A DNA stretch of 64,000 nt from Hyphodiscus hymeniophilus (lineage: Eukaryota > Ascomycota > Leotiomycetes > Helotiales > Hyphodiscaceae), in assembly GCA_016508695.1 (NCBI GenBank), contig VNKQ01000011.1:1054001-1118000 (forward strand). Direction: 5' to 3'. Below the pieces are notes generated by a model. It worked only from the letters and a program-made list of their open reading frames with translations. It had not been told where the DNA came from and made no database searches. The position numbers and the translations under genes were made by a program. Below are positions 46,937-57,318 of this stretch, piece by piece (the first letter of the stretch is position 1; each line of letters opens with the position of its first letter).

Positions 46937-49895
46937 TAGAGTGATTTTGCAACACTAAACAGCGTTCGATTTGCAGCTTTCCTGTTAATGCGTCCCTTAA
47001 TCGAGTTTAGTATAGTAGAGTGTAATTTGCCACTACGGAGCAACCTAACTAGTTGTAGTACGCACTAGTAAAAAAGCTATAAAGGTCTTATAGTATACTA
47101 TAAAGGTCTTATAGCTTTTTTACTAGTATATAAAAGTATCAAATAGGCTTAGTATAAGGCTAAATTAACGTTAGCAACTTAAAGGTATTTAGAGAATAAA
47201 AAGGGACTATTACCTTACTATAAATATAGCTACGTAATAGGCTTAATTACTAGTAAGACAAAGCCTAAACTTTATTCTTAGTACTCTAGAACCTTTACAA
47301 CTTATTCTTATATCTATTATTAATATCGAACTACCTCTTATATATATTAAATATTCGCTAGATTAGCTAGATACCCCGTTATAAACTATAACTCTAACTT
47401 TAACTCTACTTTTCTAAAGCCTAATACTTTTTAGCCGATAGTCTTCTACTCTATCTATGCCTCTCGCTATCTTAAATCGAGTTTTAAGTACTAATTCCTC
47501 GAATATTTTAGAGTCTATCGAGTCTCTATCGATATAGGCGACAAACTCGAAGAAGGTATACTTATCGATATAAAAAGAGGAAGGGAATCGAACTATATTG
47601 CTAAGGTATTGTCTTAAATACTATATAATATAAAGAAAGGTCTCGAAAACTCAATTTTAGTTGTAAGTTATAAAAGAGTTCTCTTAAAAGAGTAATAATT
47701 ATAACTTCGAAAAGCACAAATCACTTAGCCGTCTTACTACTAATTAAATTAAAGAGCGAAAAGATTAACTCTTAATAGAAGAAAGTAATAAACAAGACCC
47801 CGATACTTTATATTAACAAACAATCGACAAATAAATTACTATTATAAACGCTATAATATCGAAGAAGGCAAAGGCTTTAATAGAGGCTAAGAGACTCGAA
47901 GAAAACGCTAAGAGTACTAGAATATAAAGAGACAACTAGTTTAAGACTTAATCGAAGAAGACTATCCGATAAAAGAAAGAAAAAAAAGCTAATTCTAAAG
48001 TTAAAGAAGTATTATTAGATAATAATAATTAGTTGGAAAGAAGTAATAGAGAAGAGGCCAACGATATTATAAAAACCCTCCTAATACCTACTACCTCTTA
48101 ATACTATTAGCAAATCTTAGATTCGATACTTATAAGACCTTTTAAACGCGCAAAATTAGCTAGTAAACGATAAAGAGATAGAAGAAGAAGTATTAATAAA
48201 GTAGGAGACGAAGCTAAAGACTTTAATAAGCAATTAGTTAGTTATATAGGTCGCCTTATAAATAGTATAATAAGTCGAAATATAGCTCCTTTAATAGCTC
48301 TTTTAATAGCTTCTCCTACTAATACTAATTCCTTTATACGACTCGAAATAAACGCTTTAACTTCGAAAGTTAATAGTATAAGAGACAATATTAAGTTAAT
48401 ATTATCGTTACTAACTAAAGGTTAAGATAAGAGTTAATTGTTCTTTTATTATAAATCGCAAATCGCTAGCCTTATAAAAATTTTTAAGGGTTTTTAAATA
48501 TTATAAGATACTCTTCTTATATGTTTTTTAATATAGTTTATATAGTATTATATATTATCAAATTTTTACTTGTAAATAAAGTAAATAAGTGATTTTCGCG
48601 CTTACCTTTAATTTCCCTTACTTATATAAATACTCTTTAATACTAATCGGCCTTATATTAAATCGATTCTTTAGCTTTTACAAATAGGTCTTATAATTCT
48701 CAAGTAGTATAGTAACTATAAAATAGGCAGTAACTAGCTGCCTACTTATAGAGAGAGCTTTTATAAAGGTAATATATGTCTAGTTCCCTTATATTCTCCT
48801 AAATCCTTATTTAATAGCAATTCTAATAAAAGATAAGCTTCGATTAAACTCCTTTTCCCGGTTTAATAACGCGCGATAGCCTTAAATATATTAATAGGGA
48901 CAAGTAATACTAAAAGAGCTACTATAGGCAAGATTACTATATATATAATAAGTCTCTCGGCCCTCGAATAACTATTAAAGCTTCTCCTTATAACCTAACT
49001 TCTTCTATATATTCTAATCGTTCTTAGCTTTATAATATAGCCCTACTAACGATAATATTATATTGTTAAGAGTTATAATAGCTTGCTAGTTAAGACTATA
49101 AGTACGTTTATAGCTAGAGTATATAGCTTGTTAAGTTACTTAGTTACTAGGCTAGTAATAGCCTTTAAAGGTACTATTAACAAATCCCTATACCTTCTCT
49201 ACTCTATTAATTAACTAGATAGTAATAGTATATTATCGAATTCTCGAATATCGATAGAGTTTCTTATACTAGCGAAAGTAATTAGTAAACTATAGGCTTA
49301 AGAACTTAATAGTCCTATTAAATACTATACTTAGCTAAGACGGAGATTTACTAAATATATTAGCTAGGAAATACTATCGATTCGAGAAGGCTAGTCAAGT
49401 ATATACTATATATAAAGCAAGTATTAAAAGATAGGCATAATATAATTAATACTCGATAAGATTAAAACAAAGAAGTTAGCTAAGTCTCTTTATCTTTAGT
49501 ATTATAAATCGAAGAAGAACTCGCGCTTTACTAAGTAAAAGAAAGTCTAAGGCAAAGGTATTATATTAATATTCGTATACTAGGCGGTATTATTAATATC
49601 GCTATTATTAAAGGTATTATTAGTATTAAATACAAAGACATACTAATAGAGCTAGGGCAACTATATAAGTCGATATATCGTCGTTTATATCAAATATATT
49701 CGATATATTATAATTCTTACGATTTTTAGGGATTTTAATATTACGGGAAAAGGGGGACTTAAGGATTATAATACTTAGTAAGAATCCTAGCAAGTTCTAG
49801 TACAAATTTAGTGTGGTTTACTAATACTATTAGCTTAGCGCATAGGGTTCTTATCCTGCAAATCGAACGCTAAAAAAACTTGCAAAATCACTTTA
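46937..49895. mobile_element. RIP-degraded DNA transposon with TIRs and TA flanks
   Basis: Bounded by inverted repeats: AGTGATTTTGCAA at 46940-46952 pairs with its reverse complement at 49880-49892; after a diverged 9-nt spacer on each side, GCGTTCGATTTGCAG (46962-46976) pairs with 49856-49870. TA dinucleotides flank both ends (46937-46938, 49894-49895), as for Tc1/mariner insertions. From about 46990 to 49860 the sequence is extremely AT-rich, stops crowd every frame, and TG and CA are almost absent while CG persists, the signature of RIP. No transposase can be read. Class inferred only from TIR plus TA; size 2.96 kb fits an autonomous element. Confidence 0.7.
47064..47127. repeat. Palindrome with nested 17-bp direct repeats
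   Basis: Perfect 19-bp arms (ACTAGTAAAAAAGCTATAA at 47064-47082 and its reverse complement at 47109-47127) enclose 26 nt. CTATAAAGGTCTTATAG occurs twice, at 47077-47093 and 47098-47114. It lies just inside the left end of the RIP-degraded element. Confidence 0.85.
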
Positions 49896-49896
49896 A

Positions 49897-50087
49897 TACG
49901 GAGGTACAGCGGTTAAGTAAAGTAATAGCACTAGCAAGGGCAGTCCCCTGTGTACTGTTTACTTTTCCTGACTGGGAAGCACGGATCAAAACAACACTAC
50001 GATTCATATCAAACACCCTGCCTCATCGGGTTAAAGCTAGGTGCCCTTGCTAGTGCTATTACTTTACTTAACCGCTGTACCTCCGTA
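49897..50087. mobile_element. MITE, 187 bp with perfect 44-bp TIRs
   Basis: The arms 49899-49942 and 50042-50085 are exact reverse complements (outer end CGGAGGTACAGCGG), separated by 99 bp, and TA flanks both ends (49897-49898, 50086-50087). It has no coding capacity, so it is non-autonomous. TG and CA are common inside, so it has not been RIP-mutated although it abuts a RIP-degraded element; it is either younger or too short for RIP. Confidence 0.9.
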
Positions 50088-51013
50088 AGGTAGCTTGCCC
50101 CCATTTCTACCCCACATTTATATAGAGAGGTCAGGAGGTCCTCCAGTGAATAAAGGCCCGAATGTCGACGTAGTATTCTACCCTCTGTAGTGGGCTTGTA
50201 GCGAGTTTTCCTTGTACTTAACGCTTGAACTATCTGTCTCTGAAGAGGGGTTCTCAGGGTTGTTGCCGGATGCCGTCTATAATTTCGAATCTTCCTCGCT
50301 TACACACGCGGGGTCGACGTGAAATTAGTAGAAACATGGCCCACCCCATAAATTGTCTCGGAAAGCTAGCCAATAGAGTAGCCTAGTGTAATCAAGACTG
50401 GTTGGCTACAGCAATCAAGATGGAGACACACCGCTTGTCACGGAACCTCCCTTCTCGAATTTGCTTGGACGCCTCGGCATACTCATTTGCGCCTGTTTCG
50501 AGATCGACAATGCATAAGTACTCTACCAGCCAGTAATCTACATGATTTCTCATCCCTGAAATGTCAGGCTGGACTGTGGACTGCTTAAAGGTCGAAAGTA
50601 TACATTCGAGCAGCCAATGATCCTTTGACGTGAAGTCATGCATGTTCCACGGCTAACGTTTCCGTAACCGTAGTATGGCCGATGCTAGGGATTCGAGGGA
50701 TGTCGTTCGCTGACGGGAGAGGCTCTGTGTTTATACAGGACTTTGCCCGAGTTCGATGGATGAGGGATGTGGATATGAAGGATCGAGAAGGTGTATGACG
50801 GTGTTACTTCGCGGTACCGCCGAGATGGATGGCCTCATCCTTCTCGAATGTGTATAAGACAGCAGTCTGTCCGTGTATGAAGCCTGAAGTCGTCCAGTTG
50901 TACTCAGGGCATTGTCTTGTCACAGTAACTCGAGTCTCCTCGTTTTGACAATTGAGTTATTCCGCTGGCTTCCTGTTCATGATCCAGAAAGATCCTTTAC
51001 TATCCCTGTCATC
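50088..51013. other. Upstream region of the amylase gene
   Basis: Presumed promoter; a TATA-like TGTATAAG near 50850 sits about 160 bp before the start codon. A short minus-strand frame (50392-50643) has no recognisable domain. Confidence 0.4.
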
Positions 51014-52705
51014 ATGAGGCTCTGGACTTTGATATCTCTTGGCTTCAGCCTCATGAGCACAGCTGCTGCGCTATCGCCTGCGCAATGGCGCTCTCAATCT
51101 GTGTACCAGGTGCTCACCGATCGCTTCGCTCGGACTGATGGCTCGACATCTGCCACTTGTAACACTGGAAGTCAGATCTATTGTGGTGGGACATGGCAGG
51201 GTATTATCAACAAGTTGGATTACATCCAAGACATGGGCTTTACTGCTGTTCGTGCCTCTCTCTTGTGAGCATCTCCGAGACGAAGCTAATGGCTTAGATC
51301 TGGATCTCCCCTGTCGTGGCGAACCTAGTCGGAAACAGTGCAGATGGAGAAGCGTACCATGGATACTGGGCTCAGAACATCAATGAAGTGAACAGTAACT
51401 TCGGAGCATCTTCGGATTTGGTTGCGTTGTCTGCTGCACTTCACGCCAAAGGGATGTATTTGATGGTCGACGTAGTGACCAATCATATGGGTTATCTGGG
51501 GTGTCAGACTTGTGTCAACTATGGTGTTTTCACTCCCTTTAATTCAGTTTGTCTCATTTTCCCCCATACTTAATCATGGTCACTAACTCGATTTCAGGAG
51601 TCCTACTACCATCCCCCTTGTGACATAGACTATAGCAACGCTACCAGCGTACAGGTTTGTTGGGAAGGTGACAATACTGTCTCGCTTCCTGATCTGAGAA
51701 CTGAAGATTCAGATGTGTTGAGTACGTGGGAGAGCTGGATCAAATCATTGGTTTCCACTTACAATATCGACGGCTTGAGGGTGGATAGCGCTCAACAGGT
51801 TGATCAAGCGTTCTTCCCTCCCTTCCAATCTGCCGGTATGTATCCACGTCGGAGGGGAAGATCTTCAAATTGACCAAAGACAGCCGGAGTCTATATTGTC
51901 GGAGAAGTTTTCAACGGAGATCCAACTTACGTTTGTCCATACCAAAACTACATGAGCGGGGTTCTGAACTATCCGGCGTTAGTCAAAGCTCACCCTCCTG
52001 TAATCAGAATACTAATGACCTTTCAGATACTACTGGATCACCCAGGCTTTTGAATCGACCAGTGGAAGCATCAGCAACCTCGTGAACGGTATCAATGAAA
52101 TGAAATCAGATTGCGCAGACACCACACTCCTTGGATCCTTCTTGGAGAACCATGATAACCCCCGCTTCCCTTCATATACTTCCGATCTATCCCTGGCCAA
52201 GAATGCAATCGCTTTCACCATCCTCGCGGACGGAATCCCAATCATCTACGAGGGGCAAGAACAGCACTACTCTGGAGGCGGCGTTCCAAACAATCGGGAA
52301 GCAATCTGGCTTTCAGACTATTCCACTACCGCACCTCTCTACACTTGGATTGCTCAAGTCAACCAGATCAGGAACCAGGCAATTTTCAAGGACTCAAGTT
52401 ATGTGACCTATAAAGCTTATCCAGTGTACTCCGATAGCTCTACAATCGTCATGCGAAAAGGATATGCCGGCTTGCAAGTCATCGGCGTTTTCACCAACCT
52501 AGGAGCAAACGGAGCCTCTTACACTCTCAACCTGCCATCCAGCGACACAGGCTTCACGGCTTCCCAAGCCGTTACTGAAGTCATGAGTTGCACTGCTTAC
52601 ACTACGAACTCGAGCGGCAACCTTGCGGTTTCCATGGCTTCCGGCTTGGCCAGAATCTTCTATCCTACCGCACAGTTGACAGGCAGTGGTGTCTGCGGTC
52701 TGTAG
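51014..52705 (+). CDS. Secreted alpha-amylase (GH13, fungal Taka-amylase type)
   Basis: Five exons: 51014-51247, 51298-51546, 51598-51835, 51884-51977, 52027-52705; 497 residues. Hydrolyses internal alpha-1,4 bonds of starch outside the cell. Signal peptide MRLWTLISLGFSLMSTAAA; then WRSQSVYQVLTDRFARTDG, MVDVVTNHMGYLG (region I), GLRVD224SAQ (nucleophile), VGE248VFNG (acid/base) and ENHD315NPRF (transition-state Asp), ending in the small C-terminal beta domain. The Cys-rich CNTGSQIYCGGTW block is family-typical. Three donors are weak (GTTCGT, GTTTGT, GTTAGT). No starch-binding domain. It lies about 1 kb from the transposon cluster but is intact. Confidence 0.93.
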
Positions 52706-53598
52706 AGATTTCGTAATTCTCAAGATGTCATCACACGACCAACGTCATCATATCACCTTGAAAAGCTCTACGACCACAAAAGCATGATCTACCAGCAAGT
52801 CTTCAAGCACAAGTGAAGCATCTCTTCAACGACGAAATCGACGTCATGTGCAGCATCCACGTCCGTTGTCGTCTCATTCCAATATACTGTCACAACTACC
52901 TTCGGCAAGATGAGCAAGACCTCTGGGACTGTTGGAGCTTTGGGAAACTAGGCAACAAGTAGTGCGTCGGTGCTTGCTACGTCCAAGAATACGAAAAGTA
53001 ATATGTCATGTTTTGGAACGATTGGCACGACTCCTGTAGATATATTTCAACCCAAAAATTCAATGTTGATAATGCGAACGTTATGACTTCGGCCACTTGT
53101 GATACTGCTGTGACGGTCATTAGTGCGTGGTTAGGGAAGTTAGATCAGACGGTATTCAATTCTCACGAGCGTGAGTGCGCACCTTCCATAGCAGAGAAGG
53201 CAAATGTCAGAAACGAAGCAGATTGCCATGAGGTACGTGGCAATTCTGTGCTGCGAAAATAAGCCACCATAACAAGCTGTCGAGCTAAGGAGACTGTGCT
53301 CGAAATTCTGCAGGATACCATGGAGAAGGTAGTTTAAAGATCCTCTCGCATGATGCATTTACTCTGGGACAGGATGGTCTATTCACTATTTAAGCTGCGG
53401 ATGATCTCTTAAGGACAGGCAAAGCTATTGCAATTCGAAAAGTACGCCTTTGGTGGATTTCCGAAAAGGTCTTATAACTTAGCTAATATTCAAATCCTGA
53501 GGAGTGAGATATCTCCAGACAACGAACGTTCGCAGACTGCTACTAGGCTTGCAAAAAAACACCGACTTTTATTTCATACTGAAACATCTTGGGTATCT
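52706..53598. other. Convergent gap amylase / glutaredoxin
   Basis: About 0.9 kb between two 3' ends; no gene recognised. Confidence 0.45.
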
Positions 53599-54543
53599 TT
53601 AAGCGGTAGCTGATGCGGGGTCTACTTGCTGTGAAGCAGCAGCTGGGCCACCTGTAGTCTTCGCTACGCTGTATGGCTTGAGAAACTCGGGGTCATTGCT
53701 CATCTCTTCCTTGACCTGTGGGATGAATTAGCGTCAATCATTTCCAAAAATGGCTTTTACTCACGATATCCAGACCACCGACCAACTCCCCATCAACCCA
53801 TAATTGAGGGAATGTTGGCCAATCCGCAAATTCCTTCAAACCTTGCCGAACCTCGTCATCTGCCAAGATATTGAAAAATCCGTACTTGACAGAATTTTCC
53901 CTCAGGAGCGCGACTAGTTGCCTCGAGAAGCCACATTGTGGTGCGCTTGGTGTGCCTTTCATGAATAACATAACTGGTGCAGCTTTGACTAACTTTGTCA
54001 GCCTCTCTTGTAAGTCCTCCTTGTTCTGCTTCGTTTCGGCTGAAGAGTATTGGGGTGCGGTAGCTGGGTCATTGGGTGCTGGCGCATAACTGCTGAGGTT
54101 TTTGGCTGTTCCATTTGTGTTTGTGTTAGCACCATTGACCGCTCCACCTGAACTCTTTGCATGCTTTTCAATCGCTGTCCGCACTTTTGTCGCATCACTT
54201 CCACTAACTGTCTCGAGCACTTGGTTGTTTCTTGTGAGGATGAGATAAGGCACTGCGGTGACATCGAAGGCGTCGCTGACGTCAACAACTTCTTCTGCGT
54301 TCATAGAAACCCACGATGTTGAGAGGGGTTCTGTGACTGGAAAGGATGAGGCGAGGGTTTGTAAAACGGTAGTCATATTCTTGCAAGGTCTGTAAAAGGT
54401 CAGCGGTCTCCGATCATGAAAGAGTTGAATGCTCACGCTGCCCAATCTGCGAAGAAATAGATGACTTGAAGAGTCGTGGGAGGAAGAGAGGCTACATGGT
54501 TCTTCCACTCCTCCTCAGTCGTGAGCTCTACTAGAGTAGACAT
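53599..54543 (-). CDS. Monothiol glutaredoxin, Grx3/Grx4 type
   Basis: Three exons (54437-54543, 53765-54389, 53599-53715), 282 residues. An N-terminal thioredoxin-like domain carries FFADWAAPC38KNM, with the first active-site Cys replaced, as usual in this class; a Gly/Asn/Ser-rich linker follows, then a monothiol glutaredoxin domain with KGTPSAPQC188GFS and the glutathione-binding WPTFPQLWVDGELVGGLDIV. These proteins hold a bridging 2Fe-2S cluster and act in cytosolic/nuclear iron sensing and cluster delivery. The last exon adds KEEMSNDPEFLKPYS and an Ala/Gly-rich tail. Start selected at ATG 54541-54543, which gives the typical MSTLVELTTEEEW N-terminus. Confidence 0.92.
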
Positions 54544-55855
54544 AGTCTCGGTGGTAAAGCGTATCTGTGCTTGATTGCTGGGGCCGCCCTTGATGTTTGA
54601 GAGTCTTGCACACTCTATGAAGCTCGTTCGTTTGTGGCCGTTGCCGTTGATCACTTATCGGGCTTATCTGATTGAAAAAGAAGGCGAGGTTCCTGAGGTG
54701 AGGTTGAAGCAGCCTCAGAGGGCGTATTAAGGGGAGAGTGAGGAGTCGAAAGGGGTCGGAGGTGTGCAGATGAAGATGTGATTGAATTGGGGTAGAAAGT
54801 CTTGTGGTTTGGTTGGATTTGAGGTAAGTGTTGGGTTTGCTCTTCTTGCGGAGATTCATGAAAATTCGATAAGCTCAGTAATCAGATCGCGCTAAAATCG
54901 CATCATCGCTGAAGGTATAAGTCAGGTGCTAGTCACGTGTCGCTACAGACCTCCCAGAACCAGACCCCTCTTTCCCCTCATTGGAATGATCTCGTGGATA
55001 GGACAACTAAAGCAAGGAATACTAGTCTGCTCTGGAATTCTACGCCGTCGTGGAGCAAGTATCCAAAGGAGAAGTACAATGGGACGTTCACCTAAATTGC
55101 CCGACCAAGTCAAAGAAAGCAGTCTGGTTGACTGGGTAGAAAGTCATCTCCGGGTTGCAGCTTTGACTGGGAGTTGCCGTTTCTTTTGGAGGTCCAAACT
55201 GGCCAGCTTGAAACTCTGGATTCTAGAACTCGCAGATTGTTGTGGCTGAGGAGCAGGGGCGACACCTGTCTGGGGCCATCTCTGATTGCGTGGAAGAGCC
55301 AGCAAGCCAGCTGAAGCAAAGACGGCTGTGTAGGCGCCACACACCATGAATGATGCATGTTTGTCGAAACTGGCGCTATCTTGTGATGGACCTGTTAAGA
55401 CAGCCCTCTCAAAGGTTCAAGGCCCTCTTACAGGCCCTCTTAAATCCCACCCGGACAAATCAGGAGCCTCTCAAATGCAAACCCACAGCCTCCGGCGTCC
55501 GCGTGTGCATTGTAGTTTGTAGCCATCGTAATCGAATCGGGTTGTGGCGTATGTAGTCTTCGAATGGTTTGTTTCGTTAGATCGAGTTGGGAATGGAGTG
55601 TACGAGGCACTCAGATACACAAGAAACCGGCCCCCGCAGGCGGCTTGGCGTCTCAAAGCTTGAACAACGTCCATCTACAATCTGCGACCGAACCATCCAC
55701 TTTTCATCATCAATCCTACACCCTTATAATCCACAACCCTCAGACACGTCATCGTCTGTTTGTGAATAACAGATACCCGACATTTGAGTATGCACTTGGA
55801 TTCTGTCAACCTCACAACAAAAACAATCTAACATCCATCATCGCAGAACTTCACA
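54544..55855. other. Divergent gap glutaredoxin / CYSTM gene
   Basis: About 1.3 kb holding both promoters. Only small overlapping frames; nothing else seen. A short duplicated AGGCCCTCTTA occurs near 55420-55443. Confidence 0.45.
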
Positions 55856-56336
55856 ATGTCCAACAACCAATACTACGGAGGTGGCCAACCTCAACAACAA
55901 TACCAGCAAGGTGGCTATCAAGGCGGCTATCCCCAGCAGCCTCAACCTGTGAGTAGTCATCGCAGCAATTGATTCATCTTCTGCGGCTAACATCTGGTTT
56001 TAGGCCTACGGTCCTCCTCAAGGTCAATACTATCAACAAGGCCCCCCTCCTGTACGTCCCAACCCAACTACTCACACTCCGCGCAAATGCGGCTAACATG
56101 CATTCAGATGCAATACCAGCAGGGTGGATACCAACAGCAGCAACAACGCCCCCAGAAGAGCGGTGGTGGGGGTCAAGGCTGCCTGGGCGCCTGCTTAGCA
56201 GCTTTGTGCTGTTGCTGCGTCGCCGAGGAAGGTTGCGAAGCATGCGCCGACTGTGCTGGTATGATATCTTCTCGACACCTTTAATGGAGACTTCAATTGC
56301 TAATGAACCGCAGACTGCGCCGAGGGCTGCTGCTAA
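55856..56336 (+). CDS. Cysteine-rich transmembrane (CYSTM) module protein
   Basis: Four exons: 55856-55948, 56004-56051, 56108-56258, 56314-56336; 104 residues. The N-terminal two thirds is a Gln/Gly/Tyr/Pro-rich low-complexity tail (QYYGGGQPQQQYQQGGYQGG), the C-terminus is the CYSTM module GCLGACLAALCCCCVAEEG followed by CEACADC-ADCAEGCC. Such short proteins sit at the plasma membrane through the Cys-rich helix and are linked to stress tolerance in fungi and plants; the palmitoylation-type Cys cluster is visible. The last exon supplies only seven codons but includes two final cysteines. Confidence 0.92.
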
Positions 56337-57318
56337 ACGAAGCGACAATCAAGATTGAATCTATGGCGTCATGGTGACCATAGTGGCGTAGAAAACGAAA
56401 CATGGAAATGTTATGAGCTTCATACTCGGGAGATTAGTGGCGAGAATACCGGGTGGCCGCTGGATGCCGAGGAAAGCTGGGTGACATACGGGAATGGGAT
56501 GGATACGTACGGTTTCTTTTGTGCAGAGCCTTATCAATGCGAACGCTGGGTTTCATGCTTTTCTGCTTTTGGTTGTTACATTACGACGAGCAATAGTCTA
56601 GTTCGATGATCTTAATGCTGCACCATCTTCTCTTGGACGTCAGATATCACTGTTCAGAGCTTTCCCACCAAAACTATCACCTGGGCTGCGGAGTGGAGGA
56701 AAGTCAGATTTCCCCCTCTGGTAGGATCTATCATTGATTGTCGGACTTGTAAACGCCTGGGATCTTGTTGAATTATAGAAGCAAACCGCCATTGGCGTGG
56801 GACGTTGGAAACCATATATGATTAACTGAACATATCTATCTGTCGAGAGGTATTAGCCCTATAGGCCTTGGTTTAAGTGCATATATCAACACAGAAGTCT
56901 TTAACGCCCTATTTGAATAGCAGAGAGATGACTTCAGTAATTGTGAATAGTGACGATTTATGGCTGTCGACACTTGAGATATTTACAACAACATACGTTT
57001 CCTTCATGTTTTCTTCCGTATCAGCTGTCGACACGCATCAATACATTTAGGATGGATTACAACTTTGTAATGTACCCTTTCTCTCTTTTCTGACTCAACT
57101 GTGGGATGTATAGGTAAAGCCAAGCCCGTTTTAGTTGTATGCAGTTCATGAAAATTCGGGGTCAAAATTATGGTGTTGCACGGTGAGTAATCGGCTACGG
57201 TACCGGTAAAATCAATTTAACCTCAATGTAGGTAGCAATTTAAGAATCCACCAGCCCCATTTCCGACTCCGCAAGGTTTCTTGCATCGCTGAATGCCACC
57301 GGCTGGGGCTGAGGCAAG
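56337..57318. other. Gap before the second Zn2Cys6 gene
   Basis: About 1 kb; no supported feature. Confidence 0.45.

Noticed and set aside
46990..49860. Search for surviving coding sequence in the AT-rich block
   Set aside because: All frames are dense with stop codons; no transposase motif can be read, so no CDS is claimed.
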